Assembly: GCA_964593895.1 (NCBI GenBank)
Contig: CAZQKL010000010.1
Location: 1 to 29,740 of the forward strand
DNA length: 29,740 nt
From: CAZQKL01 sp964593895 [NCBI: uncultured bacterium]
GTDB lineage: Bacteria; DYJV01
Direction of reading: 5' to 3'
Shown: piece after piece, positions 22,125 to 29,740 of the stretch
Layout of the letters: each line of letters begins with the position of its first letter
Position numbering within the stretch: the stretch's first letter is position 1
Notes under the pieces: model-generated
The model's database searches: none
What the model was told of the DNA's origin: nothing
Seen by the model: the letters and a program-made list of their open reading frames with translations, nothing else
Translations under genes and position numbers: made by a program

Positions 22125-22847
22125 ATGAAAAGAATTATTTTCCCTCTTGATGTTTCATCTAAAAAAGAAGCTATTGAATTTGTAAAATTGTTAAAAAGTG
22201 AAGTTGAAATTTTTAAAATAGGTTTAGAACTATTTTGTGCCTATGGTCCTGAAATTTTAAAAGAAATTTCAAAATTCAATGTTAAAATTTTTCTTGATTT
22301 AAAACTTCATGATATTCCAAATACAATTTTTGGTGCGGTTAAAAATTTGTTAAAATTTAATCCATATTTTATCACAGTTCATTTAGAAGAACATGAAAAA
22401 TTTAAGCGATTTGTGTATGAAAGGACAAATTATAAGGGATTTTTAGGTGTCACATGGTTAACATCATTAAATGAGTCATCTCTTCAGTATCTTACTGAAA
22501 ATTATAAATTGACAGTTGAGAAATTTGTCCTTAAAAAAGCAGAGATATATTTAAAGGCAAGATGTTGCGGAGTTGTTTGCTCACCTTTTGAAGCAGAAGC
22601 AATAAGAAAAAGATTTCAAAATAATTTGAAAATAATCTGTCCAGGAATAAGATTAACTTCTTCTAAAGAAGATGACCAAGAAAGAATTGCAACACCTGAA
22701 ATTGCTATTAAAAATGGAGCAGATTATTTAGTTATTGGAAGGCCAATTAGGGAGGCTAATGATCCTTTAAGATTATGCAAAGAAATTAATCAAAGAATAA
22801 ATAAATTGGAGGTTAAACATGCGTTCAGATTTAATGAAAAAGGGTAA
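22125..22847 (+). CDS. pyrF: Orotidine 5'-phosphate decarboxylase PyrF
   Basis: Decarboxylates OMP to UMP, the last step of de novo pyrimidine synthesis. The catalytic KxxxD region [17 protein letters not shown] is present, with [10 protein letters not shown] at the N-terminus, [17 protein letters not shown] and [11 protein letters not shown] forming the phosphate site. In-frame TTG (22107) and GTG (22110) could extend it by a few residues. The ATG at 22125 gives the family start [11 protein letters not shown] and 240 residues. The last 29 bases overlap the start of ilvD. It is separate from the pyrRBC operon, about 2 kb away. Confidence 0.95.
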   Translation: MKRIIFPLDVSSKKEAIEFVKLLKSEVEIFKIGLELFCAYGPEILKEISKFNVKIFLDLKLHDIPNTIFGAVKNLLKFNPYFITVHLEEHEKFKRFVYERTNYKGFLGVTWLTSLNESSLQYLTENYKLTVEKFVLKKAEIYLKARCCGVVCSPFEAEAIRKRFQNNLKIICPGIRLTSSKEDDQERIATPEIAIKNGADYLVIGRPIREANDPLRLCKEINQRINKLEVKHAFRFNEKG

Positions 22848-24477
22848 AGAAAGAGCTCCTCATAGGTCATTATTTAAAGCAATTGGTTTAACAGATGAAG
22901 AATTATCAAAACCAATTATTGGTATTGCAAATTCATATTCAGAAGCAATACCCGGACACATACATCTTGATAAAATTGTGGATGCAGTAAAAACAGGAAT
23001 TAGACTTGCTGGTGGAACACCAGTTGAATTTAATACAATTGGAATATGCGATGGAATAGCAATGGGACATACAGGAATGAAATATTCGCTTGGTTCAAGA
23101 GAATTAATTGCTGATTCAGTTGAAGTTATGGCAAATGCTTATGCATTTGATGGGCTTGTTTTAATTCCAAATTGCGATAAGATAATTCCTGGAATGATAA
23201 TGGGAGCTGCAAGAGTTAACATCCCAACTGTTATGATAAGTGGTGGTCCAATGCTTGCAGGAAATTATAAAGGGAAATGTGTTGATTTAATAACAGTATT
23301 TGAGGCAATTGGAAAAGTTGCAAAAGGAGAGATTTCAGAAAGTGAATTATTAGAATTGGAAACATGTGCATGCCCTGGAGCTGGTTCCTGTAGTGGAATG
23401 TTTACTGCAAATTCTATGAATTGTTTAAGCGAAGTCCTTGGAATTGCACTCCCTGGTAATGGAACAATTCCTGCTGTTTATGCAGAAAGAATTAGGCTTG
23501 CGAAATTAGCTGGAATGAAAATTATGGAACTTGTAGAAAAAAACATTAAACCTTCAGATATTTTAACTTTATCTGCTTTTAAAAATGCAATAATTGTTGA
23601 TATGGCTTTTGGAGGTTCAACAAATACATGTTTGCACCTGCCAGCAATTGCTCATGAGGTAGGGATTAATCTTGAACTAAAATATTTTGATGAATTATCT
23701 GAAAAAACTCCACATATAGTTTTAATGAGCCCTGCAGGTCCTCATCACCTTGAAGATTTGTATAAAGCTGGTGGAGTTATGGGAATTTTAAAAAGATTAG
23801 AACCTCTTGGAATTATTGATAAAGAATGTTTAACAGTTACAGGAAAATCATTATACGAAAGTTTTAAAAATGCAGAAATCTATGATGAAAATGTTATAAG
23901 ACCTCTTGATAATCCATATCATAAAACAGGAGGATTAACAGTATTATACGGCTCTTTAGCTCCTGATGGTGCAATAGTTAAAAGTGCTGGAGTTGATGAA
24001 AGTATGCTTAAACATGAAGGTCCAGCAAGAGTATTTGACTCTGAAGAAGAAGCATTAAATGCAATTTTATCACATGAGATTAAAAAAGGGGATGTTGTTG
24101 TGATAAGATATGAAGGACCAAAAGGTGGACCTGGAATGAGAGAAATGCTTGCACCAACAAGTGCAATTGCTGGAGTTGGACTTGATAAAGATGTCGCATT
24201 AATTACTGATGGAAGATTTTCTGGTGGAACAAGAGGTGCTGCTATTGGACATGTATCTCCAGAAGCAGCTGAAGGTGGACCAATAGCTTTTATTAAAGAT
24301 GGAGATATAATTTCAATTGATATAATAAACAAAAAACTTGATTTAAAGATTTCAGCTGAAGAGCTTGAAAATAGAAAAAAGAATTGGGTAAAACCAGAGC
24401 CTAAAATTAAGAAAGGTTATATGTATAGATATTCCCAGAGAGTAAAATCAGCAAATACAGGAGCTATTTTAGAATAA
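22819..24477 (+). CDS. ilvD: Dihydroxy-acid dehydratase IlvD
   Basis: FeS dehydratase that makes the 2-oxo acid precursors of valine, isoleucine and leucine. [11 protein letters not shown] (Cys119) and [19 protein letters not shown] (Cys191 region) carry the conserved cluster ligands. [20 protein letters not shown] (Cys77 beside the DG pair), [34 protein letters not shown] and [10 protein letters not shown] are further signatures. At 552 residues it is full length. GGAGG at 22809-22813 lies five bases before the ATG, which sits inside the end of pyrF (29-base overlap), so the genes are co-transcribed. No other branched-chain genes are nearby. Confidence 0.96.
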   Translation: MRSDLMKKGKERAPHRSLFKAIGLTDEELSKPIIGIANSYSEAIPGHIHLDKIVDAVKTGIRLAGGTPVEFNTIGICDGIAMGHTGMKYSLGSRELIADSVEVMANAYAFDGLVLIPNCDKIIPGMIMGAARVNIPTVMISGGPMLAGNYKGKCVDLITVFEAIGKVAKGEISESELLELETCACPGAGSCSGMFTANSMNCLSEVLGIALPGNGTIPAVYAERIRLAKLAGMKIMELVEKNIKPSDILTLSAFKNAIIVDMAFGGSTNTCLHLPAIAHEVGINLELKYFDELSEKTPHIVLMSPAGPHHLEDLYKAGGVMGILKRLEPLGIIDKECLTVTGKSLYESFKNAEIYDENVIRPLDNPYHKTGGLTVLYGSLAPDGAIVKSAGVDESMLKHEGPARVFDSEEEALNAILSHEIKKGDVVVIRYEGPKGGPGMREMLAPTSAIAGVGLDKDVALITDGRFSGGTRGAAIGHVSPEAAEGGPIAFIKDGDIISIDIINKKLDLKISAEELENRKKNWVKPEPKIKKGYMYRYSQRVKSANTGAILE

Positions 24478-24482
24478 TTATT

Positions 24483-24511
24483 AAAAGGGAGGATGAGCTC
24501 CTCCCTTCTAT
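24483..24511. terminator. Bidirectional hairpin terminator between ilvD and jag
   Basis: GGGAGGA (24487-24493) pairs with TCCTCCC (24499-24505) around a TGAGC loop, extended by AA/TT. On the minus strand it is followed by TTTTAAT; on the plus strand by a weaker T-rich tail. It separates the convergent ilvD and jag genes and can serve both. Confidence 0.8.
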
Positions 24512-25263
24512 TGTTGTTTTGGAGGTCTTTTACTATTTACTGGAGAAATAACAATTCTTTTTTTATCTCCATTTCCTCTACTTTCAGTTTTTACAAATTT
24601 ATTATTTTTCAATGCAAGATGAATAATCCTTCTATCCTTAGCAATCATTGGTTTTAAGGTGTAACTTTTTCCCTCTTTTCTAACTTTTTTTGAAATTTCA
24701 ATCGCCATGTTTTTCAATCTTTCAACTTTTTTGTTTATATACTCATTTATATCAATGTTGAAGCTTAGTTTTGATTTTAATTTGACATTTGATAATTTAT
24801 TCACTAAAAATTGTAAAGCATCAATAAATTCTTCAAGATTTTTTACAGGAACTTGTGCACCCATGGTAAAAATGTTTAAATAAACTACTTCAGGTTTTTT
24901 TCTTACTTCAATGTTTATACTTATATCCATAAATGAAAAAATTTCTCTAATAAAATCTTTTACTTTTGAAATTACCTCATCTTGAGAAAGCTCCTTTTCT
25001 TCATTTTTCTTTTCAGATTCCTCGTCAATTTCAATTTTTAGTTCATTTTCTAATAAATTAGTGATTTTCTCTTTCACTTCATCTACTTTTAAATCTGGCA
25101 CAACTTTAATTTTAGCTTTTTTTGAAAAAACTCCTAAAAAACCTTTTGTCCCCTGTTCAATAATTTCATACTTTAATTCATTTTTAGGAATGTTTAATTT
25201 TTTTGATGCTAATTCCAAAGCTTCCTCAACTGTAGAACCTTCAAAAATTAAAGATTCAGTCAT
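24508..25263 (-). CDS. jag: Jag/KhpB RNA-binding protein (Jag-N, KH, R3H)
   Basis: RNA-binding protein (SpoIIIJ-associated Jag/KhpB) implicated in small-RNA binding and cell-envelope growth control. Jag-N domain at 1-55 (FEGSTVEEALELASKKL, EIIEQGTKGFLGVFSKKAKI). An acidic linker of about 60 residues follows, then a KH-type domain (about 110-170) and an R3H domain (about 175-245) with KNMAIEISKKVRKEGKSYTL and DRRIIHLAL. The basic end is RPPKQQ. At 251 residues it is typical. It overlaps yidC by four bases and is the last gene of the rpmH operon, stopping at the hairpin terminator. Confidence 0.93.
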   Translation of the reverse strand: MTESLIFEGSTVEEALELASKKLNIPKNELKYEIIEQGTKGFLGVFSKKAKIKVVPDLKVDEVKEKITNLLENELKIEIDEESEKKNEEKELSQDEVISKVKDFIREIFSFMDISINIEVRKKPEVVYLNIFTMGAQVPVKNLEEFIDALQFLVNKLSNVKLKSKLSFNIDINEYINKKVERLKNMAIEISKKVRKEGKSYTLKPMIAKDRRIIHLALKNNKFVKTESRGNGDKKRIVISPVNSKRPPKQQ

Positions 25264-26867
25264 TTTCTCACACTCCCTCCACTAAATTTTTTCTCAACAT
25301 AATACTGTTGAATTATTGATAGAATGTTATTTGCAAGCCAATAAATTACAAGTCCTGATGGGAAATTCAAAAATAGAAATGTTAAAAATATTGGCATAAA
25401 AAGCATAATTTTTTCTTGAAATGGGTCAGTTCCTCCAGTTGGAGTCATCTTTTGTTGAATATACATAGAAATTCCCATTAAAATTGGTGTGATATAATAA
25501 GGGTCTTTTGCTGATAAATCAACAAGCCAATATTTATGAGTAAATGGAAGATATTTTATAAAAGGTGCATGTCTTAATTCAATAGCAACAAGTAAAGTTT
25601 TGTATAAAGCAAAAAATACAGGTATTTGAATAATAATTGGCAGACATCCTCCAAATGGATTAACTTTATGTCTTCTGTATAATTCCATAATTTCTTGGTT
25701 TAATTTAACCTTATCATCTTTATACATTTCTTTTAACTTCATAATTTGAGGTTGAATTTCCTTCATTTTTTTCATTGATTCATAACTTTTGTTTGTCAAT
25801 GGATAAAATAGAAGTTTTATAAGAATTGTTAAAAGTATAATTGCAATTCCATAGTTATGGACATATTTATAAAACCAATTAAGCACAATTAATAAAGGTT
25901 TTGCAAGAAAATAGAAAATTCCAAAATCAATTGACCTTTCAAGTCCAGCATGATAAGTTTTTAAAATGTCATATTTTTTTGGCCCTAAAAAAATAGAATT
26001 TCTATCATTAATATTTTCCTTTGGATTAATTGTGTAATTTTTTACAGCTTCCACAACAATATCATTATTTTTTAAATAAGTTTTTCCTAAATCAAAAAAA
26101 CTACCTCTTTTTAAAATAACACCAAGAAAATAAACTTCACTAAAACCAAGCCAGCTTACATTATTATTAAATTCAACTTCACCTTTTTTCTTTAAAGTTT
26201 TAACCTTAACTTCTTTCAGAACTCCATTAACAAGAAAGCTTGGACCTTCAAACACGTATCTCCTTTTTTTAAATTTTGCAGAATGGTAGTAATATGTGCT
26301 ATTTTTTATTTTTAATGGTTGATTTGTATTGTTTATTATCTGATAATTTAATTCTACCTCGTATCTATTTGGCAAAATTTTGTATATTTTTTTAATAATA
26401 ATGTTGTTTAAGTCTTTGTAAAAAACTATTTTAACTGGTTCATTTTTAACAATTATATCTGGTCTATAATTTTCAATGTTGTATTTAATATCTGTAAGTT
26501 TTTGTCCATTAATTACAATGGAATTTTCAAATTCAAGTCCTTTTAATCTATCAAAAAGTTCAACATTTTCTTTTTTTTCAACTGTTTTATAATATTTTTT
26601 CAATACGCATTTTTCTAAAGCACCACCCCTATTTGAAAAAACTAATTTAAACAAATTATTTTCCACTTTTATAGTTTTTTCTTTAAAAGGCAAAATTTCT
26701 TCTTTTTTTAATGGAACTGGTTTTATAGGAATTTTTGTTTCTTTCTTTTTTACTAATGTTTTTTGAGGTATTTTTTTTGGTGGAACATACTTTTTTATAT
26801 ACATCTCATTGTAAAAGTAAAGAATAACAATTGATATAACTATTGCAATAATTAATCTCTTTTCCAT
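25260..26867 (-). CDS. yidC: Membrane protein insertase YidC
   Basis: Inserts and folds inner-membrane proteins with or without SecYEG. The start at 26867 is chosen because AGGAG lies six bases upstream and the protein then begins MEKRLIIAIVISIVILYFYN, the first transmembrane helix. A longer frame from 26933 merely translates the end of yidD. A periplasmic b-sandwich domain spans about 40-300, as in Gram-negative YidC. The conserved 60KD_IMP core follows (about 330-525) with NYGIAIILLTILIKLLFYPLT, the Lys/Arg-rich cytoplasmic hairpin (MKKMKEIQPQIMKLKEMYKD) and GGCLPIIIQIPVFFALYKTL. It is 535 residues, full length. Confidence 0.96.
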   Translation of the reverse strand: MEKRLIIAIVISIVILYFYNEMYIKKYVPPKKIPQKTLVKKKETKIPIKPVPLKKEEILPFKEKTIKVENNLFKLVFSNRGGALEKCVLKKYYKTVEKKENVELFDRLKGLEFENSIVINGQKLTDIKYNIENYRPDIIVKNEPVKIVFYKDLNNIIIKKIYKILPNRYEVELNYQIINNTNQPLKIKNSTYYYHSAKFKKRRYVFEGPSFLVNGVLKEVKVKTLKKKGEVEFNNNVSWLGFSEVYFLGVILKRGSFFDLGKTYLKNNDIVVEAVKNYTINPKENINDRNSIFLGPKKYDILKTYHAGLERSIDFGIFYFLAKPLLIVLNWFYKYVHNYGIAIILLTILIKLLFYPLTNKSYESMKKMKEIQPQIMKLKEMYKDDKVKLNQEIMELYRRHKVNPFGGCLPIIIQIPVFFALYKTLLVAIELRHAPFIKYLPFTHKYWLVDLSAKDPYYITPILMGISMYIQQKMTPTGGTDPFQEKIMLFMPIFLTFLFLNFPSGLVIYWLANNILSIIQQYYVEKKFSGGSVRK

Positions 26868-26893
26868 TTTTTCTCCTCTAAATAGATTTAAAA

Positions 26894-27100
26894 TTAAACA
26901 GGGTCGTAGCCGCCAGGATGGAAAGGATGGCACTTTATGATTCTAATAATTGATTTTAGTATCCCTTTAATTATTCCATATTTTTCAATTGCTTGAATAC
27001 AATAATCTGAACAAGTTGGATAAAATCTACAATTTCTCCCCAAAAAAGGAGAAAGAAAATATTTATAAATTTTTATTATAAAAACCAATATTTTTTTCAA
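26894..27100 (-). CDS. yidD: Membrane protein insertion efficiency factor YidD
   Basis: Small amphipathic protein that assists YidC-dependent insertion. The 68 residues show the whole signature: [25 protein letters not shown] with the three conserved cysteines, [18 protein letters not shown] and the closing [12 protein letters not shown]. It overlaps rnpA by four bases and is followed by yidC after 26 bases that include its own ribosome-binding site. Confidence 0.97.
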   Translation of the reverse strand: MKKILVFIIKIYKYFLSPFLGRNCRFYPTCSDYCIQAIEKYGIIKGILKSIIRIIKCHPFHPGGYDPV

Positions 27101-27450
27101 AATTTTTGCCTTTTTAAAAAGTCTTCAAGTTCAGCTTTTACTTCCCAATAATTTTTTAAATCGCAATTGTTTTTTACAATTATAAGGTAATCATATCCAA
27201 CTTTAAATAGTTTTTTGTTTTGTCTAAAAAATTCTCTTATAAGTCTTTTCATCCTATTTCTCTCAACTGCCTTTCCATATTTCCTGGCGACTATTATCCC
27301 TATTCTTGGTAAATTTACATCATTTTTACCAATAATAACAATAAAATTCTTTGTAAAATATCTTTTTCCATTTTCTTTTAACTTTTGAAAATCTTTCCTT
27401 TTTCTTACTCTTAAGCATTTTGGAAAAGAATTATCTTCTAATATTTTCAC
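27097..27450 (-). CDS. rnpA: Ribonuclease P protein component RnpA
   Basis: Protein subunit of RNase P, which matures tRNA 5' ends. The 117-residue protein has [19 protein letters not shown] near the start and [29 protein letters not shown] (the RNR RNA-binding motif, about 50-78). The start is GTG at 27450, one base after the rpmH stop, and it overlaps yidD by four bases, the standard rpmH-rnpA-yidD-yidC order. Confidence 0.96.
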   Translation of the reverse strand: MKILEDNSFPKCLRVRKRKDFQKLKENGKRYFTKNFIVIIGKNDVNLPRIGIIVARKYGKAVERNRMKRLIREFFRQNKKLFKVGYDYLIIVKNNCDLKNYWEVKAELEDFLKRQKF

Positions 27451-27451
27451 T

Positions 27452-27586
27452 TTATACAGTTAGTCTTTTTCTACCCTTTGCTCTTCTTCTACTTAATACT
27501 TTTCTTCCACCTCTTGTTTTCATTCTTGCTCTAAATCCGTGTGTTCTTTTTCTGCTTATATTACTTGGTTGATATGTTCTTTTCAT
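27452..27586 (-). CDS. rpmH: Ribosomal protein L34
   Basis: A 44-residue, extremely basic ribosomal protein. ATG at 27586, start [20 protein letters not shown], then [20 protein letters not shown] and LTV at the end: a full match to bL34 at its usual length. GAGGTGGG lies a few bases upstream. It is the first gene of the rpmH-rnpA-yidD-yidC-jag operon. dnaA, its usual neighbour on the other side, is not in the window; ahbC lies there instead. Confidence 0.97.
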   Translation of the reverse strand: MKRTYQPSNISRKRTHGFRARMKTRGGRKVLSRRRAKGRKRLTV

Positions 27587-27616
27587 TTTCCCACCTCAAC
27601 ATAAACTTGAATTGTT

Positions 27617-27645
27617 CATAAACCATAATTTAAATTAATTGTCAA
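27617..27645 (-). promoter_or_regulatory. rpmH operon promoter
   Basis: Minus strand: -35 TTGACA (27640-27645), inside the last codons of ahbC, 17-base spacer, -10 TTTATG (27617-27622), a moderate match. Predicted +1 near 27610 leaves a leader of about 23 bases with GAGGTGGG before rpmH. Confidence 0.45.
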
Positions 27646-28828
27646 TCCCACATTCTTCATCAGTTAAATAACATTGTGGGTCTTCCATCCATGGGTCCCC
27701 ATAAACCCTTAATGCTCTTACTCTAAAAGACCCCCCGCATACATCAATCCATTTACATTTTGCACATCTTCCCTTTAGTAGAGGTTTTCTATTTTTAAGA
27801 CCAGCTAAAATTGGGTCTGAAGTATCCATCCAAATTTCACTAAAAGGTCTTTCTTTTACATTTCCAAGCGTATAATCCATCCAGAACTGGTCTGGATGCA
27901 CATTCCCAAAAAAGTCAATGTTTCCTATTCCAACACCTGTAGAATACAGTCCTCCACCATTCCACTTTAATAATTTTAATATTTGTTCAGCTCTATCTGG
28001 ATTTTCCTTTTTTAATTTTAAATAAAGATAAACACCATCTACATGATTATCAACTGTTAATATTTCTTTATCCAAACCTCTTTCACAAAAATCTTTTGTT
28101 CTTTTTAAAATTATATCCATAGCTTTTCTTGTTTCCTCTTTTGATAAGTCATCTTTAATTATATCTTTTCCTCTACCTGAATATACAAGATGATAGAAAC
28201 ATGCTCTATCTATATTTTCTTCTTCAATAAAATCAAATATTTTTTCAAGGTCCTGATAATTTCTTTTAGTTAAAGTTAATCTTAAACCAACTCTTTGACC
28301 TACTTCAACACAATTTTTAAATCCTTCCATAGCTTTTTTAAAAGCACCTTTAACACCCCGAAATTTATCGTTAACTTCCCCAATTCCATCAAGACTTATT
28401 CCAACATATGTAAATCCTACCTGTTTTATTTTTTTTGCAACTTCTTTTGTTATTAATGTGCCATTTGTGGATAAAGTTGGCTTTACACCACATTTAAGGG
28501 CAAATTCTGCAAGTTCAAAAATGTCTTTCCTTAATAATGGTTCTCCGCCAGAAAATAGTATTGCAGGAACTCCAAAATTCCCAAGGTCTTTAATCATTTC
28601 TTTTGCTTCATCAGTTGTTAATTCTCCCTTATAATCTTTAAATTCAGATGCAGTGTAACAGTGAACACATTTTAAATTACATTTTCTTGTGCAATTCCAA
28701 ACAACAATTGGTCGTCTTTCAGAAGCAGATTTTGGTGGGGGTAGTTCATTAACACATGATGCTAATCCATATCTAATACTGTCGCTTGGAGTTGATTGAT
28801 TACAATATAATCTTGTGATATTTATCAT
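27635..28828 (-). CDS. ahbC: 12,18-didecarboxysiroheme deacetylase AhbC (radical SAM)
   Basis: Radical SAM enzyme of the siroheme-dependent (Ahb) heme pathway, removing acetate side chains of 12,18-didecarboxysiroheme to give Fe-coproporphyrin. The N-terminus ITRLYCNQSTPSDSIRYG is specific for AhbC rather than AhbD. The radical SAM cysteines are in NCTRKCNLKCVHCYTA (about 46-61), followed by FSGGEPLLRKD. The C-terminal SPASM-type region holds CAKCKWIDVCGG and later cysteines for auxiliary FeS cluster(s). The ATG at 28828 (397 residues) is preferred over 28840 because GAGG lies six bases upstream. A strong TTGACA-17-TATAAT promoter precedes it. The hemL-like gene across the divergent region fits a tetrapyrrole role. 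Confidence 0.9.
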   Translation of the reverse strand: MINITRLYCNQSTPSDSIRYGLASCVNELPPPKSASERRPIVVWNCTRKCNLKCVHCYTASEFKDYKGELTTDEAKEMIKDLGNFGVPAILFSGGEPLLRKDIFELAEFALKCGVKPTLSTNGTLITKEVAKKIKQVGFTYVGISLDGIGEVNDKFRGVKGAFKKAMEGFKNCVEVGQRVGLRLTLTKRNYQDLEKIFDFIEEENIDRACFYHLVYSGRGKDIIKDDLSKEETRKAMDIILKRTKDFCERGLDKEILTVDNHVDGVYLYLKLKKENPDRAEQILKLLKWNGGGLYSTGVGIGNIDFFGNVHPDQFWMDYTLGNVKERPFSEIWMDTSDPILAGLKNRKPLLKGRCAKCKWIDVCGGSFRVRALRVYGDPWMEDPQCYLTDEECGIDN

Positions 28829-28855
28829 TGAAAACCTCACAAAAAATTTTTTAAA

Positions 28856-28884
28856 ATTATAATATCAAAAAATATACTTGTCAA
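28856..28884 (-). promoter_or_regulatory. ahbC promoter (perfect consensus)
   Basis: Minus strand: -35 TTGACA (28879-28884), 17-base spacer, -10 TATAAT (28856-28861): both boxes match the sigma70 consensus exactly. +1 near 28849 leaves a leader of about 20 bases with GAGG. The -35 is superimposed on the plus-strand -35. Confidence 0.85.
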
Positions 28885-28906
28885 ACTTTTTAATCTTGTT
28901 TATACA
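28878..28906 (+). promoter_or_regulatory. Promoter of the DUF6485-flhB-like-hemL operon
   Basis: -35 TTGTCA (28878-28883), 17-base spacer, -10 TATACA (28901-28906). Predicted +1 near 28913, leader of about 17 bases with AAGGAGG before the ATG at 28930. It shares its -35 DNA with the divergent ahbC promoter. Confidence 0.65.
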
Positions 28907-28929
28907 AAATTGAAAAAAAGGAGGCGGTT

Positions 28930-29145
28930 ATGGAAAAATGTAAAAGAGAGATAATAATTGAAACTTGCGCTTGCACATATGAACCATGTTCAAAAAAAGG
29001 GAAATGCTGTGATTGTATTGCATATCATAGGGAAATGAACCAGCTTCCTGGATGTTTATTCCCCCCAGAGGCAGAAAAAACCTATGATAGAAGCATAAAA
29101 TATTATTGTGAAATTATGTCAAAAAGAGGTTATAGGTTAAAATAA
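28930..29145 (+). CDS. Cysteine-rich DUF6485-like small protein
   Basis: A 71-residue protein of unknown function. Eight cysteines are concentrated in the first two thirds: ETCACTYEPCSKKGKCCDCI holds six in a CxC-x4-C-x5-CCxC arrangement, then GCLFPPEAEKTYDRSIKYYC holds two. This pattern matches, from memory, the DUF6485 family found widely in anaerobic bacteria and probably binding a metal or FeS cluster (inference). AAGGAGG lies eight bases before the ATG. The stop TAA shares a base with the ATG of the next gene, so translation is coupled. Confidence 0.8.
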   Translation: MEKCKREIIIETCACTYEPCSKKGKCCDCIAYHREMNQLPGCLFPPEAEKTYDRSIKYYCEIMSKRGYRLK

Positions 29146-29396
29146 TGAAAAAAGCAGTCGCATTAAAATATAAACGCTATATAGATAATGCTCCAAAAGT
29201 AGTAGCAAAAGGTAAAGGTGAAGTTGCAAAAAGAATTATTGAAGTAGCAAAAGAGAATAATATTCCAATTACGGAAGATGCTGAACTTGTTGAAATGCTT
29301 ATAAAACTTGATTTATACGAAGAAATCCCAGAAAATTTATATAAAGTAGTTGCAGAGATTTTTGCTTTCATATATAAACTTAAAAAAGATGAATGA
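29145..29396 (+). CDS. Free-standing FlhB C-terminal-domain protein (FlhB-like/YlqH)
   Basis: An 83-residue protein equal to the cytoplasmic C-terminal piece of the export-gate protein FlhB/YscU: AVALKYKRY, APKVVAKGKGEVAKRIIEVA, IPITEDAELVEMLIKLDL, EEIPENLYKVVAEIFAFIY. It begins where FlhB autocleavage would occur and has no transmembrane part. The NPTH cleavage motif is replaced by the start codon region (MKKAVALKY). No flagellar or type III secretion gene is in the window. It overlaps the preceding gene by one base and the hemL-like gene by eight. Confidence 0.88.
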   Translation: MKKAVALKYKRYIDNAPKVVAKGKGEVAKRIIEVAKENNIPITEDAELVEMLIKLDLYEEIPENLYKVVAEIFAFIYKLKKDE

Positions 29397-29740
29397 TTAT
29401 CTTTCAATTTACAAAAAAAGAACTAAAAAATCTAAGGAATTATTTGAAAAAGGAAAAGAAATAATTCCTTGTTCAGTTAGTCACAATATAAGATATTATC
29501 CTCCATATCCAATTTTTATTGAAAAAGCAGAAGGTAGCAAAATTTACGATGTAGATGGAAATGAGTATATTGACCTATGGATGGGACATTACTCTCATAT
29601 TCTTGGACATTTACCTGAAATTTTAAATGATATTAACAATGAAACAGTAAATAAAATTGGAACTCATTCAGGATGTGCTAATCCTTATGAAATTCTTCTT
29701 GCTGAAAAAATAAAAAAATTAGTTCCTTCCATTGAAATGT
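29389..29740 (+). CDS. Class III (PLP) aminotransferase, HemL-like, 3' partial
   Basis: N-terminal 117 residues of a pyridoxal-phosphate aminotransferase resembling glutamate-1-semialdehyde 2,1-aminomutase: KKSKELFEKGKEIIPCSVSH, then PIFIEKAEGSKIYDVDGNEY, IDLWMGHYSHILGH and YEILLAEKIKKLVPSIEM at the window edge. The family start motif PGGVNSPVR is altered to PCSVSHNIR, so it may be a HemL paralogue rather than the true aminomutase. The active-site lysine lies outside the window. The ATG at 29389 overlaps the flhB-like stop by eight bases, with no Shine-Dalgarno sequence, so it is likely coupled. The nearby divergent ahbC supports, but does not prove, a tetrapyrrole role. Confidence 0.85.
   Translation, partial: MNDYLSIYKKRTKKSKELFEKGKEIIPCSVSHNIRYYPPYPIFIEKAEGSKIYDVDGNEYIDLWMGHYSHILGHLPEILNDINNETVNKIGTHSGCANPYEILLAEKIKKLVPSIEM

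Noticed and set aside
23919-24332. Long minus-strand ORF inside ilvD
   Set aside because: Low-complexity Ser/Pro-rich antisense shadow of a secure gene; no start signal or family resemblance.
26868-26933. 22-residue upstream extension of YidC
   Set aside because: It overlaps the end of yidD; AGGAG before the ATG at 26867 and the transmembrane start MEKRLIIAIV decide for the shorter form.
28466-28474. Perfect DnaA box TGTGGATAA
   Set aside because: It is a single copy inside ahbC coding sequence, with no cluster or A+T-rich unwinding region; not enough to call an origin.

Overview
The window is very A+T-rich, densely packed bacterial chromosome. The organism looks like a diderm (Gram-negative-type) anaerobe: it carries a heptosyltransferase of the WaaF type, a signal-peptide-bearing outer-membrane barrel protein, and a YidC with a large periplasmic domain. 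A radical-SAM AhbC (siroheme-dependent heme pathway), QueH and a molybdenum hydroxylase fit an anaerobic lifestyle. I cannot assign a phylum from the sequence alone. Almost all genes are ordinary housekeeping genes, many joined by 1-8 base stop/start overlaps. No insertion sequence, CRISPR array, prophage or rRNA is visible, and no stretch over 300 bases lacks a gene.

Layout. 1-2348 (+): ftsY (5' cut by the window edge), ruvX/yqgF, mltG. 2337-7688 (-): murJ, waaF-like, parA, parB, coaBC, with parA having its own promoter inside the end of waaF. 7752-8264 (+): nitroreductase. 8261-12640 (-): three-subunit molybdenum hydroxylase operon (FeS, FAD, Mo subunits). It has a PIN-toxin/antitoxin-like pair embedded between the FAD and Mo genes, and ends in an unrecognised 55-residue cysteine-containing microprotein gene. 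12694-14461 (-): zinc-ribbon HD hydrolase and dGTPase. 14526-15555 (+): hotdog thioesterase and queH. 15697-17202 (+): abundant-looking outer-membrane protein with a long 5' leader and a strong terminator. 17299-17496 (+): small hypothetical gene. 17483-20239 (-): pyrR, pyrB, pyrC. 20331-20961 (+): gatC and tmRNA. 20963-22029 (-): tRNA-Asn(GUU) and two half-size permeases. 22125-24477 (+): pyrF, ilvD. 24508-27586 (-): rpmH, rnpA, yidD, yidC, jag. 27635-28828 (-): ahbC. 28930-29740 (+): DUF6485-like protein, free-standing FlhB C-terminal domain, and a hemL-like class III aminotransferase running off the edge.

The most interesting signal is in transcription and translation starts. Fifteen sigma70-like promoters can be read by eye, almost all with exactly 17 bases between -35 and -10. 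In several (parA, the HD hydrolase, the hotdog protein, the 65-residue ORF, pyrR, pyrF) the -10 box lies so close to the ATG that the predicted transcript starts on or within two bases of the start codon, with no Shine-Dalgarno sequence. Other genes have normal leaders with GGAGG. The genome therefore seems to mix leaderless and leadered mRNAs. Further points of interest are the scarless toxin-antitoxin pair inside the molybdenum hydroxylase operon, the 55-residue cysteine protein after it, an isolated perfect Shine-Dalgarno sequence in the porin leader, and a tmRNA wedged between two stop codons.
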